Positions 32,431-43,566 of a stretch of DNA of 64,000 bases are shown piece after piece. Position 1 is the first letter of the stretch, and each line of letters opens with the position of its first letter. Under the pieces are notes generated by a model. The model was not told the origin of the DNA, made no database searches, and saw only the letters and a program-made list of their open reading frames with translations. This stretch comes from Apoda limacodes. Lineage: Eukaryota > Arthropoda > Insecta > Lepidoptera > Limacodidae. Position numbers and translations under genes: made by a program. The stretch covers positions 14,017,001-14,081,000 of the forward strand of contig OX291547.1 of the NCBI GenBank assembly GCA_946406115.1, read 5' to 3'.

Positions 32431-32656
32431 TTCTTTACAAACATACATTATTTATATATTTATTGTATATTGTATTTTATGTATTGTATATTATATATTA
32501 CAAAAAAATCAAGAAATAGTTTATATATACATACGTCTTAAGCATAGGGTTGACTCCTATCTCTAATAGGCTGAAAAATATATTAATTATATAATTCTTA
32601 TTTCTTTACAAACTTACATTATTCAAATATTTATTTTATATTGTATATTGTATATT
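32398..32656 (+). repeat. Local tandem duplication inside the transposase relic
   Basis: Unit 1 (~32398-32566) starts 'ggctgaaaaatatagtaaat' and ends 'aagcatagggttgactccta' 'tctctaata'. Unit 2 starts 'ggctgaaaaatatattaatt' (32567), is cut at 32657 by the Helitron-like insertion, and resumes at 33294 ('tattatacattacaaaaa') to ~33355 ('cttaagcataagg'). The order of events is duplication first, insertion second. Confidence 0.85.
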
Positions 32657-32657
32657 A

Positions 32658-33293
32658 TCCCATTAATCCCATTAATATTATAAAGGCGAAAGTTTGTGAG
32701 TGTGTGACTGTGTGAGTGTTTGAGTGTGTATGTTTGTTACTTCTTCACGCTTCAACCACTGGACGGATCGGGATGAAACTCGGCATACATATAGGTTAGG
32801 TCCTTGAATAGCATATTTTATCCCGAAATTCCCGCGGGAATAACTATAACCGAGCTTAAACGAACTATAGCTATAGCAACAGTTAGATAAAGCAAACTTA
32901 ATTAGTGTAATTAAGTCACAGTATCAATACTGAGATTAAATAAAGGAGTCCCATGCCGAAAACCAAATTTAGGGCAGAGCGGCCGCTAACAAAATTCATT
33001 TATTACCAGCTACCCATTAATATAGGTAATAAATGCAAAGGTTTAGATGTTTGGTTGTTTGTCACGCCTCAACCACTGGATGGATCGGGAACCGCTCAAC
33101 TGATTTAGATTGAATTTGTCTGTCCTGGTGAAGGACATAGGCTATGTTTCAACCCCGAAAATTTAAAAGTTCCCGCGGGAACTGCACCTTTAGCTTGCTA
33201 TAACAAACTTTTTTAGTATAATCAAGGAGTTGCCGTAAGAATCATACGCCGTAAATCAAATTTAGGGCGGGCGGAGCAGCGAGCAAAGTCTAG
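32658..33293 (+). mobile_element. Helitron-like composite insertion (two units)
   Basis: It starts TC ('tcccattaatcccattaata' at 32658) after an A and ends CTAG (33290-33293) before a T. The flanks rejoin the interrupted duplicated sequence, so the target was A^T as for Helitrons. Inside are two related units: one from 'attataaaggcgaaag' through 'cttcaaccactggacggatc' 'ggga' and 'cccgcgggaataactataa', and a second from ~33005 through 'cctcaaccactggatggatc' to 'aatttagggcgggcggagca'. There is no Rep/helicase coding, so it is non-autonomous. The family name is inferred from the ends and the target site. Confidence 0.72.
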
Positions 33294-33414
33294 TATATTA
33301 TACATTACAAAAATGTCAAGAAATAGTTTATATATACGTCTTAAGCATAAGGATTAGTAAGATTTGCTTACCTAATGCTATTCTTCCACTTGTTCTCAAC
33401 TCTTACAAGTTTTT

Positions 33415-33790
33415 AGGGCTCCCATTTCTTCACCACAGTATTTTTCTACCATCTTAATCGGACTTGAAACTTTTTTCGCCGGTAAAAATTACTATTTCAT
33501 TTACCCAATTGAAGTTTAGATATATATGTATTTTTCTTGCTGGTTTAAAATTGTGAATGTTTGCAGCGTGTAAATGTCGCCGAACTGTGCTGAGCGATAT
33601 TCCAAAAGTTTCAACACTTGAACGAGTGGTTGTAAATGGAGCCTTAGCGTGAATTTGCACAATATTACGGTTTCTCTCAGATTCATCGGTATAAGCTTGT
33701 GGGCGAGGGCCTTGACGTTCACACTGCACATCGCCCGTCTCCTGATATCTCCGTATACATTTACGAACTGTTTTTCTCTGTAGGTTAAAA
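33415..33790 (-). pseudogene. Tc1-like transposase relic, N-terminal DNA-binding half
   Basis: The minus strand reads 'RKTVRKCIRRYQETGDV' (about 33782-33735), then the 91-codon frame 33729-33454. That frame holds 'RQGPRPQAYTDESERNRNIV' and the helix-turn-helix 'ISLSTVRRHLHAANIHNFKP', followed by 'NEIVIFTGEKSFKSD', which matches the 'NVIFSDEKxFxxD' start of the catalytic domain (usual Asp replaced by Gly). Then 'DGRKILW' and 'SGRIAL' appear after stops, just before the interruption. Together with 31950-32430 this is one inactive Tc1/mariner-superfamily gene on the minus strand. Terminal inverted repeats were not identified. Confidence 0.82.
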
Positions 33791-33944
33791 AATTAAGATG
33801 TTTATTAGAAATATCTACACCACAAGAACGAACTGAAAACTAAAATCCGTTCACATTTATTTGTATGACTTTTTGCGTTTCTACTATGATGTATTTTACT
33901 TTTAACCAGTTACTATAAATTCTCATGCCATGAAAACAAAAGTC

Positions 33945-34050
33945 ATTTACTCGACGTTGATATTCAGCACGCAGAATAACGAGTAGAATAAATTTTTAAA
34001 ATTGAATTTTGTAACAGCAGCTGTTATGCGATACATAGAACACATTACCT
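33945..34050 (+). repeat. Repeat family E, copy 1
   Basis: 'aataaatttttaaaattgaa' 'ttttgtaacagcagctgtta' matches 61120-61180. The surrounding 'gatattcagcacgcagaataacg' is also similar there. Confidence 0.65.
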
Positions 34051-36014
34051 GAAATGCTTTTGGTAGTAAAAATAACAATACGTTAAAAACAAGCACGTTT
34101 AATATGACGTGTGATCTTATTAAATGAAATATTACAGTGTCATTTATAAACGAAACTATTTTATGGACAAAGAGGCGGTCGGAATTTGTCTTTATATAAT
34201 TTTTGCGTTAATTACCTATTTATCTATCGACTTCTAACACTAAAATTTACTGTCTTAAAAAAACGTCTAAGATTAGTGTATTGTTGTACTCAGTGGAGAG
34301 TGAATTTTTGCTGCAGCGATTGTTATATTAAAGCCCGAACGTAAGCGAGGATTTTAAAATATAATATAACATATATAACAAATCTGAAAAAATTATAATC
34401 TGCTACAACTGAAATTTAAAAAATAATATTAATAAAAATTATAAAATTTTTCCTCACAATAGTAGATATAAAAAATAAAAAAAATCTAGGTAGGTCAAAA
34501 TAAATAGTAAAATTCACAATCAAAAGTTCAAAGTGCTTTTAAAGGTTTAATTAAATATAGCATATTATAAATTTCGTTTGCAATAATTAGCAGCATGGTC
34601 GCTAGATATTTGTAATTAACTCTTTTTACAGAACTTATTTCAAAAACGTACTTAAACATAAAAAAAATATCTAGTCATGAGTTTTTTATATTGTATTTTA
34701 AAGGTTTCTATTTTAAGAAGCGTATTCTATTTTAAAAGCGTAGGTATATTCATGAAAAGTAAATTTAAAATATCTAGTGGCGGCTATTTATCATACAAAT
34801 ATTGGATCACAAATAGAGGGTTGAGCTAAAGTAATATAACCTAACATATATTAATTAGAATGCTAAATCTAAATGCAAATCAATGCCATTTAATATTTAC
34901 TTAAATATATTTAGCATAGTTTAATATTATTGACAAAAACAATTTTCAAGCTCAACCCCTGTAAAGCAGGCTTATAATAAATTTCCCATACGGTCGCTGG
35001 TTAATAGCTCCTAATTTTCACAATGTTTCGCTGCTGGAAGGTATTAAAACAATAAATACTCATTATAAGCTTGAATGAATTCCCTGTGCTTTGCTCAGCG
35101 CAGTACTAATTTTAACTTCGGACGTTCACCTGAAAAGTAGAAGTTATTATTTTCGTAAAATTTAATGAGCTAGCATTGTCTAGGTATTATATTAAATGCC
35201 TGAAAGATTATATATATATTTGTACTTTTACAGTTCGTTAAGTTGATGTAAAGTATATGTTTATAATTATGGTTATTTACATATTAATATGGTAATTCCT
35301 ATGGTGATAAGCGAATCCCCCACCATGGGCCCCTGCAGGGAGTTGGACCGTGGTTAAATCTTTCAAAATCAAGGTACGGGTATGTACTATGTTCCTGCAA
35401 AGTGGCATCACGGTAAAAACATATGCAAGGTCTAGTCCTTACCTCCCCACGAGGTACGAATGGGTTCTTGTAAAGCAGCATCCGTTGTTCCGATTTTGTC
35501 ACGGGTATCTAGCTCGTATGAGTTACAAATATAAAACTGAGATATTTTGTGACATTAGAGTGTTGATCGATATATCGATGTATATTTAAATACTAGAGTT
35601 TGCCAGCGTCTCCGCCCTCCGTAAATTCGGTTTACGGCGGTGGAGAACGTCAACTTTCAATTCATTTAATTTTACTAAAGTCCCCGTCACGAGAAGCTAC
35701 AAATTTTATAAACACACATTCAAGGGTTCGTAACAAATCAAATAAAAAAAAAACTATACAAACAAACCGAGACGCATTCGAAACTTGAATGACAGCATTG
35801 ACAGTTTACGTTCCATGAGTCGACATGCGTTCCATTACATCAAAACATTAGACGACATTGCTTTATTTCGCTAAAATATAACCCAAGTAAAATTGCTCGT
35901 TAATTTCGTAATAAACTTATGTTACTTTGAGTTAAAAGAATTTGGGATTATTTGTTGTTAATTACATTGTCGATGTAATTGTAACTTAGTAGAAGTTTTT
36001 TATTTACAAAATGT
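34051..36014. other. Unassigned AT-rich DNA with one GC-richer patch
   Basis: The patch at 35290-35540 ('cccctgcagggagttggacc' to 'gtatctagctcgtatgagtt') has readable frames on both strands but no domain that I recognise; it may be an old mobile-element fragment. The rest shows nothing. Confidence 0.4.
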
Positions 36015-36262
36015 ATAGCTTCTCGTGACAAGGCCTTTAATGAAGTTTGCTATAGCAGGCTATAGCTCTAGCTATAGTTCGTTGAAGCTCGGTTAACGTT
36101 ATTGCCACAAGAATTTTATTGAATAAAAAGTATATGTCCTATTCCAGGACCTAAAACCTATAATATGTGTGCTAATTATCATACAGTTCCGTCCAGTGGT
36201 TGAAACGTAATTGAGTAACATACATCCAAATTTTCAAATTTATAATATTATATATAGTATAG
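36015..36262 (-). mobile_element. Helitron-like repeat, reverse orientation
   Basis: On the minus strand 'ataatattataaatttgaaa' begins it. 'gtttcaaccactggacggaa' 'ct', 'ggtcctggaataggacatat', 'cgttaaccgagcttcaacga' 'actatag' and 'tatagcctgctatagcaaac' follow in the same order as the first unit of 32658-33293. The end is degraded. Confidence 0.65.
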
Positions 36263-36297
36263 GAGTAGTAATCTAGTAATATATATTTAACTATTTT

Positions 36298-36328
36298 ATG
36301 AGTCTTACCACTGAGCTACCGAGGCACA
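36298..36328 (-). repeat. tRNA-like 5' half (box A region), probably SINE head fragment
   Basis: The minus strand reads 'gtgcctcggtagctcagtgg' 'taagactca', a good tRNA D-arm with box A. No anticodon arm, box B or acceptor stem follows, so it is not a tRNA gene. Confidence 0.5.
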
Positions 36329-38875
36329 AGTCTGACTGATGAAAATCCAAACTACATATTTGCACTGGAAATACGCTCGTATAAGCTACACAAAATGTAC
36401 CCTTTCAATATTCAGGCTGTAAGGTGTAGCAACGGAGATACTTGTAATTTATGATGTAAGATACAGAGCTGCTGCACGTGCTTGCATCATCTCTGTGCAT
36501 GCGGTAGGTTTATGTCGACACTCTCGTACAATACAGCAACCTAACCAAGTCCTAGCAGAAATCTCTGTCAGCATTTCCGATCGTTTGATCAACATTCACG
36601 TTCTCCAAAAGCTTTTAGGAAATTGTACATACTATGTATAGTAATTTTATAGAAGAGAAAATCTTAGGCAGAGTTTTAGTATCCATTTTGTAGCATTCAA
36701 GCAACTGTATGTGACACTTAATATTTACATTTAACCATGAGTAGTTACTTGATGATCTTTGATTTATGTTTCGACTTACTGAGCTACTTTGTACTTTGTA
36801 GGTTAATGGCTGGACACTTTGTTTTCTAAGGAAAAATTGCTAATGACGATATTCTCATCTCAATTTTTAGCGACTCATAAACTGAATATCTACTTCAACA
36901 ACTTGTAAATTGTGATCGCTACTGCCGATTATGCAGTGAATTAACATAATTTAATAAAAGGTAGATCGGAAAATCAACTCTTAGCAGTATAAGTATTTGT
37001 ATTCCGTTCGGCATCAACAAGAGGGAACAAATTCTTAAGGTTAAATTTCAGGAAACTACTACATAACGAATCTTAGATTTAGAATAAAAATTACTATCCA
37101 GAATATGTACTGTTGAAAAAAAATCGAACCTATGACTGGTGTAATAAATACAAAATATTTTTTATGCAGCGTAAGTTTTAGCTTATTTTAAAATTATTTT
37201 TAGATTTTTGTTAACAGGTACATAAATAGCTTTCGTCATGGTGTCACTCAATATCCGGTATTACTTGAAGTATAATTAAAATTATTTTTAGGTCTTCACC
37301 TTAAAAACATTAACATTTGTATATGTATGAATATTGTCATGGTTCCATTCTTGTGAAGGACACCCTTCTACATTATAATCCATATTTAGAAAAGTGCGTA
37401 TGTTATTTTAATTGAAATTGATTTAAATGATTACATTTCAATCTCACTATAGACAGACCTAACAATAGGTATTTTTGATATACGGTTAAACTTACGTTTT
37501 ACGTCGGATTCTTCCGATGAGTTTCGAACCCGATCAGGGTCCTTTTTACCCGACTACGACACAGCCAAAAGAAAGGGTAATGATTTAAGGAGTATGTATA
37601 AATTTCAGGAAACTAGTTACAGTTGTAGTTACACAAGTTTGTAAGTACGTATGATCCATCATAACGCCTTACCTACTAAATCGTTATTTGATTATTAGCT
37701 AGTGACATATGCCATGTGACATCATGTTAAATCCAACATGGTGGATATATCTTGCATAATACTCTGCGTAATAAAAGAAAAAATAAATTGAAAAATATGT
37801 CGTGTTAGGTATCAAATGAAATTGACGTGAAGATTTTAAATATATAAATAAATAAATGTTTTCCAAGTTAATTTTACAACTCTAACAAAATTAAAATAAA
37901 CGTCATGTCGTTTGTGATATAACTTGAGTACTCATGTAGTAGTGACTAGTACTTTTAAAGAATAATTTTGATTCTTTTGTTCGAAACAAAAGAGGTATTT
38001 ATTTTTGCCTAATATAATATTTACGTAATTTCGACTCGTTAAAAATATTTATTTAAAATAAAAACTTAAATTTTTGTTGTACAGTATCAAAATATAAATA
38101 ATATAAACAACAATATACAACAAAAAAAAATATGAATTATAATTAGAAAAGTTATCAATCGAAAATACATAAAGTGTTTAAAAAAAACAATGGCCATTTT
38201 GGACTAGGAAAACATAATGATTGAGTCTTTGTTTCAGAGTATTACCATAATAAAATATAAAGTTATTGGGGTTATCAAGCACTATTACATTATTTTTAAA
38301 AGTAAGCGATAATTATCCTGATTATAAGAATTAAATAACTTAATACGTACGTAAAAGCGCCAGGTAATAGGTATTTACTTTACAATTTAGTGACTCATTT
38401 TTTTTTTTAAATTTTTGAATTTTGAACATAGCACTAGTAATTTATGGAAAATGTGTATGTTGATAATATATTAACATTTGCAAAGATATGATATATAACC
38501 CTATATATTTTATAACCTGTACCTACACTAATTATTGAAACTTTTTTTAATAGTTTTAGGCAGGTTTTGTTTATGCGTAAATCTAGTTCAATCATGTATA
38601 GAAAGTGCCTTCTATGAAATAGGGGCAGTTAGTGCAAACTAAATAATTTTGTACTTTAACTGACAATAATCGTGATGAAAGACCCTGTGATAGACACAAA
38701 TTGAGTTTGAGTATTTGTTGCAGATATCTAAAAAACTTGTTTGAAATCTTTTTTTTAGATTCCTAGGATAAGTGGTTGATGAGATGGTCGTGAGGTTAAA
38801 AACACTTTAGTTCTAAAAGCTAGTTACTCGTAAAATATGCAACTGGCAAGAAAAACACCTGAAAAGCTCCAATAT
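36329..38875. other. Unassigned AT-rich DNA
   Basis: Near 37500-37565, 'gtcggattcttccgatgagt' 'ttcgaacccgatcagggtcc' contains an inverted box-B-like 'gggttcgaaactc' (minus) and may be a SINE or repeat fragment. Nothing else is supported. Confidence 0.4.
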
Positions 38876-39515
38876 TTTTAACGACTTCAAAAAAAGGAGG
38901 TTCTCAGATTGACCTGTATGTTTGTATATATGTATGTTCGTCCACGATTATCTCGCGTTTGCCTAAACCGATTTTGATGCGTTTTCAAAAAAAAAAACTT
39001 ACATTCTGGAAAGGGTTTTGGTATACAATAAATTGATACCCCGTGACGTCGCGTCGTCGTCCGCATGGATCCGCTATTTTTTTTGTTTGAAAGATGGTCC
39101 CAGATCCAGATCCCAGTCCTTCCCAGATGGTCCCATTATCATCAGGCCAGTATAAAATGATGGGATCTTGGAAAAATCGAGGGAACTCTTTAAATTTTCA
39201 TAGGCACACTAGAAGCGATTTAGGCATTTAGTGTATGAGAATATAAGAAAATAAGGGTGGTCACTTAAAAGTAAAAAAATAAAAACTTTTTAACATAAAC
39301 AAGAACCGACTTCAAAAAAATGCACTAAAAGGTAAAAATGATTATTTTAAGAAATCTGATCTAAATCACAGTTTTAATTGGTGTCGTGCAAGTGAAGTGA
39401 GTTAAATATATGTTAGAGAAAGAGACACTAACTTCAAACTGTAATTTAAAACAGATTTTTTTTTACCATTTTTGTGCCTTTTTTTTGAAGTCGGTTCTTG
39501 TATTTGTTAAAAAAA
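38876..39515 (+). mobile_element. 'aaccgacttcaaaaaa' element with terminal hairpin, copy 2
   Basis: The head 'acgacttcaaaaaaaggagg' 'ttctcagattgacctgtatg' and 'cgcgtttgcctaaaccgatt' lead to a palindromic end. Left arm ~39291-39386 ('caagaaccgacttcaaaaaa' to 'aattggtgtc') faces right arm ~39424-39512 ('gacactaacttcaaactgta' to 'tttgaagtcggttcttg'). Pairing is less perfect than in copy 1, so it is older. Confidence 0.75.
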
Positions 39516-40357
39516 AATTATAAGATTTTAAAGTGCCAAGTTCTACGCAAATATGGAGGCTAAGCTCATGCCCTTCACTTCCAAATTGTATTTCAACTTT
39601 TTATAGTGACTTATATAACACAATTAAAATTCCATCAAGGACATCACAAATCTATAAGGGTTCCGTTTCCGGTTTGGATACGGAATCCAAAAGTTAAGCT
39701 TGCGCAATTTATTTCCCGTAGGTACATGTTATTGCTAATATCTTATCGCAAAACGTTATTTTCTAAATTTTGTTTTTCTTTTTTGGAACTTTGAAAAGTT
39801 TCCTATGCACCAAGCATCTTATACTGAATCGTAATTAAATTGTTAGTACTATGTACCATGTACTGAACCTTATAAACTTTATTGGGTAAGCCTTTGGAGA
39901 CAATTTAATTCGCATGACAAAAATACTTTTCCAATTGTTAAAACCTTCTTGGGAAAATTATAAGGTACTACAGTGAACTCTTTAAGAAATAAAATACGAA
40001 ATTCTAAAAAAAAAAAAAATCTAAATAAAAATAAATGTTTTTTTATTTCCTGTTTGTAGACCCTCATAAACTTATTTAATGGGTAATATTTACATTTCCT
40101 ATCTAAAATGCGAATGGAAAAAATATTCTATATCTCTTTGGGGTATTCTAATCTTGATAAAGCCTTTTGTCTGATATTGGAATTGTTATTCAAATAAATT
40201 GAAATCCCAAGACTGAAGATCTTTAGCCCAAATAAAGTCTCTAAAAAAACGTACTTAACTTCCCTATTTTAGAAGTTATAAACACTGAATCCAAAAATTA
40301 ATATGAATGATTTTTTTAAGAATTCGTACGTAATAATATCAATCATAAGTGATCGAG
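39516..40357. other. Unassigned AT-rich DNA
   Basis: Only 'agggttccgtttccggtttg' near 39658, a common repeat motif. No gene supported. Confidence 0.45.
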
Positions 40358-40504
40358 ATGGAAATGGATCTTACTCAATTAAATCAATTATACTTATCGC
40401 TTGGACAACCAAACGCAGACGATCAGAGCATGGTTAGGTCATTTTGCTTAACAGACGTTCCGATATATTATACGACGTATTATATTTTAAAAAAGATGAC
40501 TTAA
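40358..40504 (+). CDS. Hypothetical 48-codon frame leading into a coding-like tandem repeat (low support)
   Basis: ATG at 40358 (context gatcgagATGG) with an in-frame TAA just upstream, stop TAA at 40502. It begins 'MEMDLTQLNQLYLSLGQPNA' and continues 'DDQSMVRSFCLTDVPIYY'. I recognise no domain. Near its end the neighbouring frame reads on without stop as 'KKDDLTDDVCVDTKDHFTHN' and then into the repeat peptide 'HRVTKGGFTHNRG'. One small indel would therefore join it to the repeat at 40530-40930. It may be a decayed exon, or chance. No splice site or promoter is assigned. Confidence 0.25.
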   Translation: MEMDLTQLNQLYLSLGQPNADDQSMVRSFCLTDVPIYYTTYYILKKMT

Positions 40505-40529
40505 CTGATGATGTTTGTGTAGATACTAA

Positions 40530-40930
40530 AGATCACTTCACTCATAATCTTCATAGAGTTACAAAAGGTGGCTTCACTCATAATCGTGGTTGAGTTACAA
40601 AGCTGGGTGAATGGTGGCTTCACTTATAATCGTCGTAGAGTTAAAACCGTTGGCTTTACTTATAATCGTCGTAGAGTAAAAAACGTTGGCTTTACTTATA
40701 ATCGTCTTAAAGTAACAAAAGTGGCTTCACTCATAGTCGTGGTTGAGTTACAAAGCTGGGTGAAAGTTAGCTTCACTTATAATCGTCGTAGAGTAAAAAA
40801 TGTTGGCTTTACTTATAATCGTCTTAAAGTAACAAAAGTGGCTTCACTCATAGTCGTAGTAGAGACAAAAAGGTGGCTCTACTTATAATCGTTGTAGTGT
40901 CACAAAAGGTGGGTTTACTTACAATTTTTG
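40530..40930 (+). repeat. 36-bp-unit minisatellite with higher-order pattern, coding-like
   Basis: Eleven units start near 40534, 40571, 40617, 40653, 40689, 40723, 40769, 40805, 40839, 40875 and 40911, with steps 37, 46, 36, 36, 34, 46, 36, 34, 36, 36. The pattern 46-36-36-34 then 46-36-34 is a higher-order repeat. The 36-bp unit reads as a 12-residue peptide, G-G/V-F-T-Y/H-N-R-R/L-R/K-V-K/T-N/K. Several differences between units are synonymous (TTC/TTT, GTT/GTA). A 106-codon frame spans 40568-40888, switching frame at the 34-bp and 46-bp steps. Confidence 0.85.
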
Positions 40931-41019
40931 TATTATTATAATATTAATATATAATCGTCGTATAACAACAGCTTTTGCTTAATTTGCCTCATTGTCTGAC
41001 CATCTGCATCAAACCTTAA

Positions 41020-42050
41020 AATCAGTTTTGACCACCTTCTTGTGGTATATTGTGGTAAAATTTTGCACGCACTTTGAATTCACGTGACAATCGAATATTT
41101 ATCTTCTATCTGTCAGTCTTTAAGTTCTCCTCAAATCACGTTCATATGACGTAGCGATTTTAAAAAAGGGATGTTTGTCCGAATTTGTACCAGCTTCCCG
41201 GAATCGGATCGCGCTGTTTTTTTATGTACTTTTATTGTATTATTTTATTTTATGTAGTTTACGCGACATAGCAATTTTAAAAAATCGGCCAAGTGCGAGT
41301 CGGCCTCGCGCACGAAGTATTTCGTACCATTATCTACAAAACGACAAAAAAATCACGTTTGTTGTATTTGAGCCTTAAATGTTTTTTTTTTATTTTAATT
41401 ATTTATTTTCAAAGTGAATATCTAACTAAATATTATGTGTATATTTCAAGCGTCTACCTGTTGCCGTTATCAATATCTAGCAAAAACGAGCAAAAAAAAT
41501 CACGTTTGTTGTATCGGAGCCCGTCTTAAATATTATTTTATTCTGTTTTTTTAGTATTCGTTGTTATAGGGCAACAAAAATACATCTTCTGTGAAAATTT
41601 TAAGTGTCGAACTATCACGGTTCATGCGATACAGCCTGGTGACAGACGGACGAACGGAAGGTCAGCGGAGTCTTAGTTATAGGGACCCGTGTTTTACCCT
41701 TTTGGTACGGAACCCTAAAAAGGTAAGCCGGTCTGAATTTTGACCAGCTTCTGGTTTTTGGATCGTGCTGCTATTTTCATGCAATTTGGGTGACATGATA
41801 TTGCAGTAATATAGAAGGTTGTCTTGCCTGTCCTATTACCTTACCTAAATCTTTAAAGTAAATTTTGACTAATCAATATATCTCGTTGTCGAATCGTGCT
41901 GATTTTTTTTTTGTGTAGGTACTTTATGTTCACGTGACATATTCGGAGCAATACTAAAACAATTGTCTGTCTATCCGTATGCCTGAAACATTTGAAGTCA
42001 ATTTTGACCAACTTTTCGTCATCGGACAAATCAAAATTGTATTTGTATTG
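41020..42050 (+). repeat. Degenerate tandem array (~130-160 bp units) split by an insertion
   Basis: The motif 'tttgaccagcttctgg...atcgtgctg...atgt..acgtgacat' recurs near 41026, 41184, 41738, 41867 and 42003. Without the 433-bp insert (41285-41717) the spacing is ~120-160 bp. Units are strongly diverged. Confidence 0.6.
41285..41717 (+). mobile_element. 'cggccaagtgcgagtcgg' repeat, full copy
   Basis: It runs from 'cggccaagtgcgagtcggcc' 'tcgcgcacgaag' to 'ttttggtacggaaccctaaa' 'aa'. Sub-terminal 'ggttccgtacc' (here decayed) and the terminal 'ggtacggaaccc' are inverted to each other. Inside is 'atagcaaaaacgagc', then 'gaactatcacggttcatgcg' 'atacagcctggtgacagacg'. Reverse copy at 49621-50027. 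It is common in Lepidoptera, with no coding frame and class unknown. It sits inside the tandem array 41020-42050. Confidence 0.8.
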
Positions 42051-42232
42051 AAATGTTGATTTGCAAACATTTTTAATGCTATAGAATATTTCCTTAAAAT
42101 CGAAACGTACAAACGAAGTTTTTTTTTTAATAATAAATCTTCAACATTTTAAACTACCGTGAAAATATTTACCTAATTCAGGTTTATGGAAAAGATACGT
42201 TATCATATTTTGTATAACAACTTGCAGTTTCA
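42051..42232. other. Unassigned
   Basis: Nothing recognised. Confidence 0.5.
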
Positions 42233-42415
42233 CAAACCTGTGACCTTATTGGGAACAGTCTCGAGCTTTTCGAACTCTGGTATTCGTGACAAAAAATTAT
42301 GAAAGCCTGACTTACCTTTCGAAACCCGTGAATGTACTTGCATACATTTTTCTCTCGAATTCCAACGTTCGAATAGCTCGAGACTGTTCCCAATAAGCTC
42401 CCTGTTACGACATGT
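42233..42415. mobile_element. Foldback element with 36-75 bp arms
   Basis: 'cttattgggaacagtctcga' 'gcttttcgaac' (42245-42275) pairs with 'gttcgaatagctcgagactg' 'ttcccaataag' (42367-42397) with very few mismatches. Weaker pairing continues inward ('ggtattcgtgacaaaaaatt' with the complement of 'catttttctctcgaattcc'). The 94-codon minus frame across it is a by-product. Confidence 0.78.
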
Positions 42416-43438
42416 AAGTACTGCAGGTATGTTATTGGCACAAAATGTTTCAAATGTCGCTGCGTCACATAGATTTTTATATAAGAATGTAAAATCGCTG
42501 AAAGTAACTTAAATCCTTTGCTTGAAGCGGTTTAGCCCGATGTAGAATTCTCTGCGTCATGTAGGTAATCCGATTTCAAGTTAGAGCAGGTCGTCCGCTC
42601 GAATTGTCACTACAAAGAATTTCCATTAACTGTCTTGAAGCTCGGGTTAACGCCCCCGTTTTTATTTCCTTAGGTTCATTTAGATATTATTTTAAAGTGG
42701 AAACTTCTTTATAGGCGTTGTGCACTTTTTTTGTGATGGTTAAAAATTTTTTTTAACTTGTTTTTATTTTTAGTATATGGCGATTATGAGTAGTACATGG
42801 AGGTTGGATATGGGATTTTAATGCTATGACAGATTGAGATGTCAAATATACTACGTCAAAAAAGTAAGTAAACAAACATTATTGTTTATAATAAATAAAT
42901 ATGTATACGAAGTGATGGGAAGTAAATAGCTAGTATAGGAAAAAATAAATAGTTAATATTTGAGTTCACACTTCTGCTGGCACTCCGGAGTGCAACCCGT
43001 TTTTTTTTTCTTTACCTGTTGGTGATGAATTAGTTTAAAAAGTAGAGTTTTACTTTAACCGAGATTTAATTCTTTTTTTAAGTAATAACATACCACTGTT
43101 GTGAAATCATAGACTTTGAGTTTTATGATCTGTCCTATGAGCTGCGCAATAGCCTCATAATATTGACCATCCTATAGAAACAGACGAAGTGAACTTGTGG
43201 TCTATTTTCTCCTTCTATCATCGTCAATTTTGTTTTTTTATGTTTATAAAAACAAGTTAGACAGAGACAAGAGACCTCAGTTTTGCTTTGTTTCTATCTC
43301 ACTTTTTTCCTTATCTGGCTAATTCATAAATTAATTATTTGATTTAAAAAAAAATTGATGTTGTGTGGTGTTTAGATAAATACTGATTCCAGTAGTTTTC
43401 GCAGGGTACTCGAAAATACAGATAAAATACACAAATAG
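42416..43438. other. Unassigned AT-rich DNA
   Basis: Contains a 14-bp perfect palindrome 'gcactccggagtgc' near 42980. No gene. Confidence 0.45.
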
Positions 43439-43566
43439 TACATTCCTGCCGCGGCCCGCAAACGCAGAGATGTGAGAAATCGTGAGTATGCGGGCCGAGG
43501 TATAGCCGAGGCACTCATCACAGAGTCTGGTTTTGCTCAGTTGTGGCCAAGGCTTGTATCGTGTTT
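43439..43566 (-). repeat. Repeat family C (miniature element?), copy 2
   Basis: Reverse orientation relative to 12090-12175. Internal inverted pairing 'gccgcggcccgc' with 'gcgggccgaggt' gives a partial stem. Confidence 0.7.

Noticed and set aside
36298..36328. A tRNA gene on the minus strand
   Set aside because: Only the 5' half with box A is present.
40530..40930. A CRISPR-like array
   Set aside because: There are no unique spacers; the whole unit repeats, and the sequence is from an animal genome.
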